From Planctomycetaceae bacterium (GTDB lineage: Bacteria > Planctomycetota > Planctomycetia > Planctomycetales > Planctomycetaceae): a stretch of 64,000 nt of DNA. The position numbers and the translations under genes were made by a program. This document shows, in pieces, positions 33,362-42,165 of the stretch. Positions within the stretch are counted from its first letter, which is position 1. Every line of letters begins with the position of its first letter. The DNA lies in NCBI GenBank assembly GCA_041398825.1, contig JAWKTX010000005.1:310001-374000 (forward strand). Reading direction: 5' to 3'. The notes beneath the pieces were generated by a model. The model ran no database searches, was not told where the DNA came from, and saw only the letters and a list, made by a program, of their open reading frames with translations.

Positions 33362-35321
33362 GTTGATACGCGTGCGCACAGCTGGTTTGTGGATTGGTTT
33401 CACTTTGCTTTTCGTGCTGATCTGGCCATCAACTGGCATGGCTCAACTGCAGGGAACGCTGGCAGAGGAGCCGCTTGGTTTGTGGTACATGCGAGGCATG
33501 ACAGGTGCCGACACTCTGAATTACTCCCGCAGGCTGAGCGAGCGACTTCAGATCGGTGAGGAATTGATGAAGCAGATCCCGGAGGAGCGACTGGAGGGTT
33601 TATTCACAACTGCTCCCGAGCCCGTTACCGGTGGTGCCTACTATATGGTTCGTGGCTTGCTTCCTTCATTTGAAACGATTTCCTTTCAACAGGTTGTCGA
33701 CGAGGTCGAGGCGCGTCGAATGCTTGATGCTCGCAAGAGCCAGTTCGGTGGTTCGTCGAATCAGGTGGCGATCGAGGTGCGTGGTGACAATTGCTACGTG
33801 CTGAAGAATTCCTGGAGCAGCCGCTCTCAATTGCCCGAGGGTGCCGATGAACAACAGTATCTTCAACCCGTTCAAAACTCGGGTTCGCGATTTCAGGTCA
33901 ACAGGAAGATTGTGGAGGAAGACGGGAAGAAATACCTGGAACACAGTTCGACGATTACGCAGTGTTTTCGGTATCACGATGGGCTGCTGTACGAATCCGG
34001 GTTCGAAGAGCTGTTCGACATGTCTCTGCCAGCGACCGATTCGCTGACACGGGCCGTCGATGGACAAAACGATCTTGGAATTCAGGTGTTCTTCGATCGG
34101 ATTCCCATTGGTATCCGCCAGCTTGGGTGGACGATGATCAACAGCGGTCTCGGAACCGAGCTGCAGCAGCGCGATGACGAAAAGGAAGAAGAGTACAAAC
34201 TTCGAAAGTCGGCGGGTGATACATTTCTGCCTCTCATCAGGGCCATTCTGTTTGATATCGACAAGACCGAAGGTTGGATCCGCTTTGCAGATGAAAGCTC
34301 CGGGTCAATTCGGGCCCGACTTGAATTTGCCGCACGTCGCAACAGCGGTATTACAAAATCTCTGCAGGAAATGGGTGCGGGAAATAGTCGCTTTGCGCCG
34401 GTGCTGAATGACGGAGCAGCGTTGACTTTGCATTCCTGTATTCGACTGCCTGAGGAATCGAAAAACTTTTTCGAATCAGCGGCGCAGTTTCTGACCATCA
34501 AATCCATTGACGCTCCCAATGCCGAGATCACCAGTGCCATGCAGGTCATCGCGACCTCCCTGAACGATATGGCGGAAGACCACACGCTTGAATTCCTGAT
34601 TAAGGCTGGCTGGTCTCCGGCATCGGATGGAGTGATTTATGGTGGTGTTCAGATCGGTGAGGATGCTTCGCTGATCAAGGCACTTCACCAAATGATGACA
34701 CGCCTGCCGGGAATTCCTGACGAGGCCCTGAATGGAATCAGTCTTCTGGAAAATGATGGCCTTCAGGTTCTTGAGATGCGGATTCGTGAGGCTGATGCTG
34801 CACAGATCGAACAGTTCACATCGATGAAGATGTCACATTTGTTTGTGGCACAAAGCAACGGTTGCCTTTGGTTCTCTCTTGGCAATGAAAACGCTCTGCA
34901 GATGATTCACCAGTCTCGCGCGAAGACGGACAGTGCGGGCTACGCGATGAGGGCTCCGCTCTTCTCGTTCGAACTGGATGGTCAGAGATGGCTCGACTAT
35001 CCGCAGGACGAACCCGTTGGTGTGGGCGGCTTATTGGGATGGCTGGACGAAAATGCCGCGTGGTTTCCTCCTGGCCCGATGTCTGTGGTGACAGAAGACA
35101 AGCCGACCAAACTTATCGAAGCCGTGCGCGCACTCGGTGGCGATGAAGTATTCCAGCTGAAGATCGACGCTGATGAATCGGGCCTTGTACTGGATGGCAG
35201 GATGGGAGAATCAATTGGAAACTACTACATCGCTCGGATGATCTCTGTTCGGGACGCTATGCAGCGCAGGGCCATTCAACGGGAAAATGAAGCAGCAGCC
35301 AGGAATAGAGCCAGGAATTAG
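33360..35321 (+). CDS. Exported protein of unknown function
   Basis: A 653-residue secreted protein. ATG 33360 (MLIRVRTAGLWIGFTLLFVL) has GGAGAAGG eight bases upstream and a signal peptide ending GMAQ. No domain was recognised. The mature sequence is globular and acidic, with YYMVRGLLPSFETISFQQVV near 115, FFDRIPIGIRQLGWTMINSG near 245, RARLEFAARRNSGITKSLQE near 320 and FQLKIDADESGLVLDGRMGE near the end. The last 20 residues are Arg/Ala-rich (MQRRAIQRENEAAARNRARN). Similar long unannotated exported proteins are frequent in planctomycetes. It is convergent with the thioredoxin-like gene. Confidence 0.7.
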   Translation: MLIRVRTAGLWIGFTLLFVLIWPSTGMAQLQGTLAEEPLGLWYMRGMTGADTLNYSRRLSERLQIGEELMKQIPEERLEGLFTTAPEPVTGGAYYMVRGLLPSFETISFQQVVDEVEARRMLDARKSQFGGSSNQVAIEVRGDNCYVLKNSWSSRSQLPEGADEQQYLQPVQNSGSRFQVNRKIVEEDGKKYLEHSSTITQCFRYHDGLLYESGFEELFDMSLPATDSLTRAVDGQNDLGIQVFFDRIPIGIRQLGWTMINSGLGTELQQRDDEKEEEYKLRKSAGDTFLPLIRAILFDIDKTEGWIRFADESSGSIRARLEFAARRNSGITKSLQEMGAGNSRFAPVLNDGAALTLHSCIRLPEESKNFFESAAQFLTIKSIDAPNAEITSAMQVIATSLNDMAEDHTLEFLIKAGWSPASDGVIYGGVQIGEDASLIKALHQMMTRLPGIPDEALNGISLLENDGLQVLEMRIREADAAQIEQFTSMKMSHLFVAQSNGCLWFSLGNENALQMIHQSRAKTDSAGYAMRAPLFSFELDGQRWLDYPQDEPVGVGGLLGWLDENAAWFPPGPMSVVTEDKPTKLIEAVRALGGDEVFQLKIDADESGLVLDGRMGESIGNYYIARMISVRDAMQRRAIQRENEAAARNRARN

Positions 35322-35483
35322 GTGAGCTCGAAATCGCCAAAATTAAAGAACAGCCGTCGCATCTTTGTCGTCCAGACGCAGTGTCCGGTGAGATCCCGGT
35401 TGATCGAATCCGCAGGTTGAAATGTCTGCTGGTATTCCGTTCAATCGGCTTCCTGCGAATATCTGAAGACGGGCGCAGGAAAA

Positions 35484-35517
35484 GAGTCCACTGCGTAAAG
35501 AAACATGCAGTGGACTC
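35484..35517. terminator. Bidirectional terminator between convergent genes
   Basis: GAGTCCACTGC and GCAGTGGACTC form a perfect 11-bp stem with a 12-nt loop. On plus it is followed by CAGAGTTCGTTTTTTT, on minus by TTTTCCTGCG. It lies midway between the stops at 35321 (plus) and 35554 (minus). Confidence 0.8.
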
Positions 35518-35553
35518 CAGAGTTCGTTTTTTTGCCCTAACCGATGTTGATTG

Positions 35554-36756
35554 CTACTTTCCTGCCGCTTTGGCTTCCAGAGCTTTGCCGATGAATTCGC
35601 TTAGTTTTGGGCCACGAAGCTGGCTTGCATTGGCAAGGATTTCACCTGAATCACCATCGACAAGCAGGACGAATGGAATCCCGCTTACGTCATACTGCAA
35701 TCCAAGTGAAGTTTTCCAACCTTTTCCTTCGTAGATTTGGGGCCAGGAGATCTCCTTGTCTTCCAGAAACTTCTGGACTCGTTCCATTTCGTCTTCGTTA
35801 TCAAAGCTGACGCCCAGAATTTCGAAACCCTGATCATGCCACTGCGTGTAGGCTTCCTTCATGTGGGGGACTTCACCGATACATGGGCCGCACCATGTGG
35901 CCCAGAAGTCCAGCATGACAATTTTGCCAGCAAAACTGGAAGGGAATTGAATCTCAGCATCATCGATGGTTTTGGCCTCAAACGTCAGGGCCTGCTTGCC
36001 CACAGAGACGTCCGGCGGTAACGGCGTCATATCTACCGGATCGCTGGCTTCTTCCAGCTTCAGCTTACCGGCATCCACGCTGAACACGTATGAAGTACCA
36101 GTGAAGTTGAACGGCGTCCCGATCGTGACATTCTCCAGCCGCGAACTGATTCGCTTGTTACCGTCCCGATCAATTGGCAGACGGCCACTGCTGCTGAGGC
36201 TGCCGGCAACGAAAGTCGTGTATTCCTTGCCATCGAGGTCGAACGCATACTCAGAACCAAAGTCGCCGTAGTACATCAGGGTATTGGCAAGCGATGCCCG
36301 GCGTTTATCCGAGGGATCAAAACGGTACGCCCGAATGGCCCCGGTCTTTTCCTTGTTCAGTTCGATCTTCCCACCGCCAAAATATGTTGTCAGTTCTCCC
36401 TGTTCGCGAGGCTTCCAGTCCGTTTCCGGGTCATTCGTCAGATCTCCGTCACCATTGGAATCGATCCAGAGCTTTGCTTCCCCTTCCTCGGGCTCACTCA
36501 GAATGAAAGCCCACTTGTTCTCCCCAAACTCAAGGTAGCCGAATTTGGGCGATTCCAGACCTTCGGGCATCTTGCTGACGATAGATTCGTCCTGATCCAT
36601 TTCCGCGCGGATTGGGCGATAACCACCAATCTTTGCAGTGACTCCTTCCGCGATAAAACTCTCACGCACTTCACCTGCAGTGGCAGATGAACTGCTGGAC
36701 AACACAAACAATGACAACGCTGCCGCAGCGGCCCGATTCAGAACGCTTTGTGACAT
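35554..36756 (-). CDS. TlpA/ResA-type thioredoxin-domain protein, exported
   Basis: A 400-residue periplasmic protein with a signal peptide (MSQSVLNRAAAAALSLFVLS, cleavage near ATA-GE). Residues about 30-260 are a beta-rich domain with DSNGDGDLTNDPETDW and DRDGNKRISS, which resemble calcium-binding or dockerin-like loops. The C-terminal thioredoxin domain (about 265-395) has FWATWCGPCIGEVPHM, where WCGPC is the redox pair, and VSGIPFVLLVDGDSGEI with the cis-proline. It is expected to reduce or oxidise disulfides in the periplasm. ATG 36756 has AGGA seven bases upstream. Many planctomycete genomes encode such long TlpA-like proteins. Confidence 0.88.
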   Translation of the reverse strand: MSQSVLNRAAAAALSLFVLSSSSSATAGEVRESFIAEGVTAKIGGYRPIRAEMDQDESIVSKMPEGLESPKFGYLEFGENKWAFILSEPEEGEAKLWIDSNGDGDLTNDPETDWKPREQGELTTYFGGGKIELNKEKTGAIRAYRFDPSDKRRASLANTLMYYGDFGSEYAFDLDGKEYTTFVAGSLSSSGRLPIDRDGNKRISSRLENVTIGTPFNFTGTSYVFSVDAGKLKLEEASDPVDMTPLPPDVSVGKQALTFEAKTIDDAEIQFPSSFAGKIVMLDFWATWCGPCIGEVPHMKEAYTQWHDQGFEILGVSFDNEDEMERVQKFLEDKEISWPQIYEGKGWKTSLGLQYDVSGIPFVLLVDGDSGEILANASQLRGPKLSEFIGKALEAKAAGK

Positions 36757-37137
36757 ACCTGGATTCCTGTGAATGCATCAGACAACGAATTTCGCTTGAG
36801 CCGATTGAAAGTCTGTTCGACTCGAGTCTCGCCACAGGGCAGCATCGCAAATTCTGAGGGAATTGCCAAAGATTTGGACTGCCCAGGCAACAGAACCCTC
36901 AAATTTTGCAATGACCAGGCTCGCCGGATCGATGGGTGTGTCCTGCAGACGCCTATACCGTTGGGCTAAATCAGGTACGGTGGGTCGCACTGTCCTGAAA
37001 TCGAACTTGTATTCGAAAGACGGTGATGCTGACCGTGATCATGTTGTTCACAGTCATTTGGACCATTGAACATTTGGACCATTGAAGAACCAGAGTGATG
37101 CAGGGACGACATCGTCATCCGCATGGATCAGCCTGTC
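36757..37137. other. Gene-free stretch with a 16-bp tandem duplication
   Basis: CATTTGGACCATTGAA is duplicated at 37055-37086. A 70-codon minus frame at 36778-36990 has no ribosome binding site or family resemblance and was not accepted as a gene. A GTTCGACTC string at about 36808 recalls a tRNA T-loop, but no matching stems were found. Confidence 0.5.
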
Positions 37138-37536
37138 TTAAGCCTGAGTCACACTATCAGAAGCAGTGATGCCAGAAGCAGTGATAGCAGGAGCGGCGAT
37201 GGTAGAGCTGGAAGGGGAAGAATGATCCAGGGCAGAAGTGACAGGTTCATCAATGTCCTGTTTGCCAGTCCCGAACCTCACACTCTGTCTGGGCTGTAGG
37301 TGTTTTGCGGTTGCAATCATCGCGGACGATCCGATCACGGCAACTGCAACCCATGCCGCTATTCCAACATCTTTATTCTGATTGACCCGAGTCGAATAAG
37401 CGGCCGCGCATGCGACGCCAAAGACTGTCAGACCACTACTGAGCAGTGCGGGCCAATATTGCGGGTCCTTCGAATTCGAGGAGACCAACTGCTGCTCATT
37501 GGTCGAGGACCGCGGTCCATCAATCGACATGTTCAT
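37138..37536 (-). CDS. Small membrane protein of unknown function
   Basis: A 132-residue protein with two hydrophobic segments (about 27-48, YWPALLSSGLTVFGVACAAA, and about 58-78, VGIAAWVAVAVIGSSAMIAT). The polar N-terminus is Ser/Asn-rich. The C-terminal 40 residues are Ser/Thr/Ala-rich (SSPSSSTIAAPAITASGITA) and reflect a short direct repeat in the DNA near 37150-37200. ATG 37536 has AGGAG six bases upstream. No family is recognised. It lies just downstream of the TM2-domain gene on the same strand. Confidence 0.65.
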   Translation of the reverse strand: MNMSIDGPRSSTNEQQLVSSNSKDPQYWPALLSSGLTVFGVACAAAYSTRVNQNKDVGIAAWVAVAVIGSSAMIATAKHLQPRQSVRFGTGKQDIDEPVTSALDHSSPSSSTIAAPAITASGITASDSVTQA

Positions 37537-37589
37537 CTCTTGCTCCTGATACGATTTACCCCTGCCGCTTCCGCTCGTATATCAGATTC

Positions 37590-38021
37590 TCACGTCCATG
37601 AAAAACTGCTCCCGGGGCGAGGCATGCGGCTGTTCTCTTCGCTGACCTGCTCATTCAGGGTCCAGAGATCGTAGAGCCATCCCAACAGAAACAGCCCACC
37701 GGTCAGGAACCAGAGAATCCCGGTGACCCACTTCCCAAGATACAAGCGATGGACGCCAAAGATGCCCAGGAAAGTCAGCAGCAGCCACGCCACGTTGTAG
37801 TCCATCACACCGGAGTGATATCGACGCTCGGCACTGCGATGTAATGACGGCATCAGGAACAAATCCACCAGCCATCCGATGCCCAGCAGGCCCAGTGTGA
37901 AGAACCAGATCGTGCCCGTTACCTGCTTTCCGTAATAGAAGCGATGGGCTCCCATGAAGCCAAAAACCCAGCAGAGATATCCAACGATCAAGCTGTGATT
38001 TGACGATTGTGTCGCGTTCAT
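37590..38021 (-). CDS. TM2-domain membrane protein with two TM2 units
   Basis: A 143-residue inner-membrane protein with two TM2 domains. The first has VGYLCWVFGFMGAHRFYYGK followed by GIGWLVDLFLMP, the second AWLLLTFLGIFGVHRLYLGK followed by LLGWLYDLWTLNEQV; both carry the family G-x-HR-(F/L)Y-GK loop. Function of TM2 proteins is not defined in bacteria. The stop is 53 bp upstream of the next minus-strand gene, so they may be cotranscribed. Confidence 0.88.
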   Translation of the reverse strand: MNATQSSNHSLIVGYLCWVFGFMGAHRFYYGKQVTGTIWFFTLGLLGIGWLVDLFLMPSLHRSAERRYHSGVMDYNVAWLLLTFLGIFGVHRLYLGKWVTGILWFLTGGLFLLGWLYDLWTLNEQVSEENSRMPRPGSSFSWT

Positions 38022-38454
38022 TTCATTTTACCCTGACAGACTGGGGAGACGTTTGTAATGCGAAAGCGGTTTCGCCTGGTGTCGTTCGCTTTTCGATATC
38101 AGATATTCGTTTGTTGAATGATCGTCTGCTGGATCTGTCCCGCAATCGACGTGCCATTTCCCGATCCCATCCGGCAGACGAACATTCAAAGGGCATGTTC
38201 CTTTATTTCTGCCGACCATCGGTTTCTCAGCCACCATGGTGACGGGTCAGCGTTCGGTGGATGTCCGGTTGCAGGCGGCCGAAGTGAAGAAATGCGGGGA
38301 ATTGTGCCCGGCAGACCGGGAATTGACCCAGCGGCACGCGATTCGCGTCACTCTGCTTTTGATGACTCGACGACTTTCAGTTCCCGCGCCAGTCACCGTG
38401 TCGAGATCCATTCATTTCGGTCTGGCGCATGATCTATCAGCAGAGGCCAGCAAA

Positions 38455-38982
38455 ATGACACCCATCGAAGACCGAAACCATTTTCGAAATCTTTTGGACT
38501 CTTTCGACACCGCACTTCTGGTAACGCACGGACGAGGGCGGAGTCTTCACTGCCGTCCAATGACAGTGGCAGATGTGGAACACGACGCATGCGTGTGGTT
38601 CGTGACCTCACTTGATGCAGGTAAGGTTCGTGAAGTGACTACCACGTCAAGCGTCTGCGTCGCCTGCCAGAGCGGAAGGAAATTTCTTTCGCTCAGCGGC
38701 GAAGCGACTGTCGTGCATGACCGAGCCCGGATTCGAGATCTCTGGAAAGAATCCTGGCGCGTCTGGTTTCCATCCGGACCCACAGACAACTCCATCGCCC
38801 TCATTCGAGTGGAGCCGACAGAAGGTGAGTACTGGGATGGTTCAGGCTTGAATGGTCTGGCCTATCTGTTCAAAGCCGGAAAGGCCTACTTTGCCGGAGA
38901 AAAAATTGAGCCCGTCGAAACGATGAATCGCTTTGTCTCTTTTCGTGAACCAGCGAATTCCTCCCGGGCATCCGCTCAATAA
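38455..38982 (+). CDS. Pyridoxamine 5'-phosphate oxidase-like general stress protein
   Basis: A 175-residue protein of the split-barrel flavin-binding superfamily, nearest to the general stress protein 26 group. Seen: TALLVTHGRGRSLHCRPMTV near 20, VWFVTSLDAGKVREV near 48, and VRVWFPSGPTDNSIALIRVE-like sequence (WRVWFPSGPTDNSIALIRVE) near 105, then YWDGSG. Starting at ATG 38455 (MTPIEDRNHFRNLLD) gives the normal N-terminus; the open frame reaches 38236. FMN or F420 use is undetermined. It precedes the PRC-barrel gene by 116 bp on the same strand. Confidence 0.87.
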   Translation: MTPIEDRNHFRNLLDSFDTALLVTHGRGRSLHCRPMTVADVEHDACVWFVTSLDAGKVREVTTTSSVCVACQSGRKFLSLSGEATVVHDRARIRDLWKESWRVWFPSGPTDNSIALIRVEPTEGEYWDGSGLNGLAYLFKAGKAYFAGEKIEPVETMNRFVSFREPANSSRASAQ

Positions 38983-39098
38983 CGCATGCAATTGTCACCT
39001 GTTGGTCCGTCATCCCGATGGATTTCCGACACCCCATTACTCCCGCATCAGCGAAGTGACATCGGCGATGTGGTGAAACATATTCAAAGGAATACCCT

Positions 39099-39797
39099 AT
39101 GATTTTTCATTGTTCAGATTTGGCTGGCTGGCACATCAAGTCCAGCGACAGACACCGATTTCTTCTGCACGACATCCTGTTCGATAGTCGAACTGGACAG
39201 GTTCACCGATTCGTAATCATTCGTGCTGACGAAACCGGCGAAAAGTTCTTGCTGATCGATGCCGACAAAGTCGATTCGTACTGCGAGTCGGAACGTGAAA
39301 TTCATGTCTGCCGCACGGCTGAGGAATTTCAGCATGCGTTGCCGCTCGAACAGGACCCGCCACTCGATGTGCAGGAGGCATCGCACCTGGTGGCCTACTA
39401 CGACTGGCCCACTTACTGGGCTGTGCAGCAGAAAAAAATGAGTGAGTTGCGGATCGCTTCGGAAGAAGTGGCAGGCTCAAACTGGAATCCATGGTTATGG
39501 AGTGCAGGGAGCTTGCTGGGTTTTGATGTTTATCGTCAGGACAAACATATCGGTCAGATCGCAGATCTTGTCATGGACACTGCAACGCGCCACATCATCA
39601 CCGTCGCAGTCGCGGCGAATCAGTCGGCGAATTTTGGCGACCTGCATCTGCGAGCGTGTGATCTTTCGGTTCCGGACTTTGTGAAGCGTTTTGTGGTTGC
39701 AAATGTCCCGGGTGTGGTTGTCAGTCATCAGGAAGACTGTGGCCGGAAGACCTCGCTTCCGGTCGTACCGCGAGAATCACTCTGCCAGTCGCGTTGA
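39099..39797 (+). CDS. PRC-barrel domain protein
   Basis: A 232-residue soluble protein with two PRC-barrel-like halves. The first covers about 1-80 (FHCSDLAGWHIKSSDRHRFL, then HDILFDSRTGQVHRFVI), the second about 140-215 (WSAGSLLGFDVYRQDKHIGQ, then IADLVMDTATRHIITVAVAA). This arrangement resembles stress-associated PRC-barrel proteins. ATG 39099 has AAGGA seven bases upstream. The stop lies 35 bp before the glycosidase start, so it may be the first gene of that operon. Confidence 0.85.
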   Translation: MIFHCSDLAGWHIKSSDRHRFLLHDILFDSRTGQVHRFVIIRADETGEKFLLIDADKVDSYCESEREIHVCRTAEEFQHALPLEQDPPLDVQEASHLVAYYDWPTYWAVQQKKMSELRIASEEVAGSNWNPWLWSAGSLLGFDVYRQDKHIGQIADLVMDTATRHIITVAVAANQSANFGDLHLRACDLSVPDFVKRFVVANVPGVVVSHQEDCGRKTSLPVVPRESLCQSR

Positions 39798-39831
39798 TGC
39801 GGCGATTGTCTTACCGGAAGGACACTCCGAA

Positions 39832-42165
39832 ATGCTTCGTTTCTTGCCATGGAGATCAGTTGTTCGTCGAGCCGCCAGAGCCTATGGAATCATGGATCCT
39901 GCTCTTTGGCTGGCGCGATTGCGACAGTTCTCGCAACCCAGTGAAGTGCAGGAGCCCATTGAGTTGCTGCGAGCCGGGATTCATTTTCATGCCCGGGGAC
40001 TGATTAACACAAAAGCCATCCAGCACAACCTTGACTGGGTCTGGCCTTACTGGGTCGAACGACAGTTTGATCCTCACGATGCCTCTTTCATCCCTCGCGC
40101 GTTTTCCTTCAGTCATATCAATCTGACGCACCGGAACTGGACAGCGGTTGGTCTGCCAGATTTGCCAATCGTGTCGCTGGTGGATCCTCGAGGGCTCGTA
40201 ACGCCCCTGCATGATGGATGGTCGATTGATTTCTGGGTCGTCGACCAGTTTGGGGACGTGCTCTACCCAAGCCGATCCGGCAGTCACGAGTGTCAACAGG
40301 TGATGGTGGTCGGAGAGAATCAGGTCGTCGAGACGATTACCAGTCGGGACTCGATGTCGTTGAAGAACTCCACAAGGCTCAAATGGGAGAGCGAAAGACC
40401 CTTGCTGGAGATTGATTCGGTCGTGAGCGGGGCACGTGGCGGTTCACTGGTGGTCGCGATTCGGCCGTATAATCCGGAAGGCATCCAGTTTGTTGACGAA
40501 GTGAAGCTGCTTGCTGATGGAGCTGGATGGCGTGTCAATCAGCAAACAGATGTTCTCACCAGTCGGCCAGCTGATTCCACAATCACCTCGCACTACGACC
40601 ACGGAGACGTCGCGGGCAATCTGAGTAGGTCCAAACCGGGACAATCCATTCCTCAGCATTCTGAATATGAATCCTGCGATCAGGGTATGGCCACTGCTGC
40701 TTCTTTGTTTCGGATTGATGCAGACCGGTTCCAGCTACGAACAACCGTTTGCCTTGAACAGGAACTCCGCAGTCAGGGGAACAGCTGCCCGGCGGATCCG
40801 TGCATCGACTGGGCTCAGATTCGTACTCAGGTGGCCACACTTCAGGTGCCGGATGAGCGATTCATGAAACTGTATGATTCGGCGGTCGTGACGCTGACTC
40901 TTTTGTCCGCGGGAGAACTGGTCCCTGGCCCGTATACATATCGAAGGTTCTGGTTCCGTGACGCCTGCCTGATGATGAATCCGATGCTTTCGATCGGGCT
41001 TGTGGAGCGTTGTCGCCGACACCTCAGTCGGTTTCCCTCGCGACAGCAGAGAGACGGCTACTTTCGTTCGCAACAGGGTGAATGGGATTCAAATGGCCAG
41101 GTCCTCTGGATTCTGAACCAGTTCCGAAAGCTGACGGGAGAACAGGCACCAGACTCGCTGCTCGGCGTCATTCGGTCGGCATTACGATGGATTGAGAAGA
41201 AACGAGTTGATCCCGGGGTTGATTGTCGACATGCCGGTCTCATGCCTGCGGGATTCAGCGCAGAGCACCTTGGTCCGAACGATCACTATTACTGGGACGC
41301 CTACTGGTCTGAGGCTGGTGCGAGAGCCGCGGCAGAACTGCTGGAAGAATTCGGCCAGGATGCTGAAGCCTGTCGGGCCATTGCCCTTGCAGATTCCTTT
41401 CTGGTGTCCATCGATCGCAGCCTGTCGAAGAACATGACGGCCAAATCTGCCCGTATGATTCCCGCGTCTCCCTATCGCCGGATGGATGCCGGATCGATCG
41501 GCTCACTGGTTGCGGACTATCCCCTCAGGCTGACTGCACCTGATGATGCGGCCATCTGGAACACTGCGGATCACCTGTTACGGAAGCACTTTGTCAACGG
41601 TGGCTTTTTTCAGGATATGGTTCATTCGGGTATCAATGCTTACCTGACACTGAATGTCGCACAAACGTTACTTCGTCATGGCGACACGCGTTTCCAGACT
41701 CTGATAGAGAATGTTGCCCAACTGGCGTCTCCCACGGGGCAGTGGCCGGAAGCCATCCACCCACAAACTCTGGGGGGATGCATGGGAGACGGACAGCACG
41801 GCTGGGCTGCCGCAGAATGGGTCATGATGATGCGCAACTGTTTCGTCCGTGAGGAACAAGGCGGTCTCATCATTGGTTCCGGCATCTTTACAGAATGGAT
41901 GCAGTCGCGAAAGACACTGTCATTCGGCCCGACCCTGACGCCGTGGGGAGCTGTCTCTGTTCGGATTGAAGACGCGGCAACAGAGCCTGTTCTGTTCATC
42001 GATGCAAAATGGAGACACACACCGCCGAGCATTGAAATACGTGTTCCCGGTTACGAAGTCGTGTCGAACGCGAGCTCAGGGACTGCTGTTGCTCTGAAAC
42101 CAAAACGTCAGAACGCAGAAACGGCGGCATTACAAGACACATCAACCCCGGGAGTGACATCATGA
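39832..42165 (+). CDS. Six-hairpin glycosidase-like protein (trehalase/glucoamylase/debranching fold)
   Basis: A 777-residue cytosolic protein. The C-terminal half has the (alpha/alpha)6 toroid signature: RFWFRDACLMMNPMLSIGL, GEWDSNGQVLWILNQFRKL, FSAEHLGPNDHYYWDAYWSE, then PTGQWPEAIHPQTLGGCMGD with an acidic pair suited to catalysis. The N-terminal half is a beta-sandwich region. It is most like glycogen-debranching or glucoamylase-type enzymes, but no exact family could be named. ATG 39832 has AAGGA nine bases upstream. The last codons overlap the glycosyltransferase start (ATGA at 42162), so the two are coupled. Confidence 0.7.
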   Translation: MLRFLPWRSVVRRAARAYGIMDPALWLARLRQFSQPSEVQEPIELLRAGIHFHARGLINTKAIQHNLDWVWPYWVERQFDPHDASFIPRAFSFSHINLTHRNWTAVGLPDLPIVSLVDPRGLVTPLHDGWSIDFWVVDQFGDVLYPSRSGSHECQQVMVVGENQVVETITSRDSMSLKNSTRLKWESERPLLEIDSVVSGARGGSLVVAIRPYNPEGIQFVDEVKLLADGAGWRVNQQTDVLTSRPADSTITSHYDHGDVAGNLSRSKPGQSIPQHSEYESCDQGMATAASLFRIDADRFQLRTTVCLEQELRSQGNSCPADPCIDWAQIRTQVATLQVPDERFMKLYDSAVVTLTLLSAGELVPGPYTYRRFWFRDACLMMNPMLSIGLVERCRRHLSRFPSRQQRDGYFRSQQGEWDSNGQVLWILNQFRKLTGEQAPDSLLGVIRSALRWIEKKRVDPGVDCRHAGLMPAGFSAEHLGPNDHYYWDAYWSEAGARAAAELLEEFGQDAEACRAIALADSFLVSIDRSLSKNMTAKSARMIPASPYRRMDAGSIGSLVADYPLRLTAPDDAAIWNTADHLLRKHFVNGGFFQDMVHSGINAYLTLNVAQTLLRHGDTRFQTLIENVAQLASPTGQWPEAIHPQTLGGCMGDGQHGWAAAEWVMMMRNCFVREEQGGLIIGSGIFTEWMQSRKTLSFGPTLTPWGAVSVRIEDAATEPVLFIDAKWRHTPPSIEIRVPGYEVVSNASSGTAVALKPKRQNAETAALQDTSTPGVTS

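Noticed and set aside
36800..36840. Possible tRNA suggested by a GTTCGACTC string
   Set aside because: No acceptor, D or anticodon stems of the right spacing were found on either strand.
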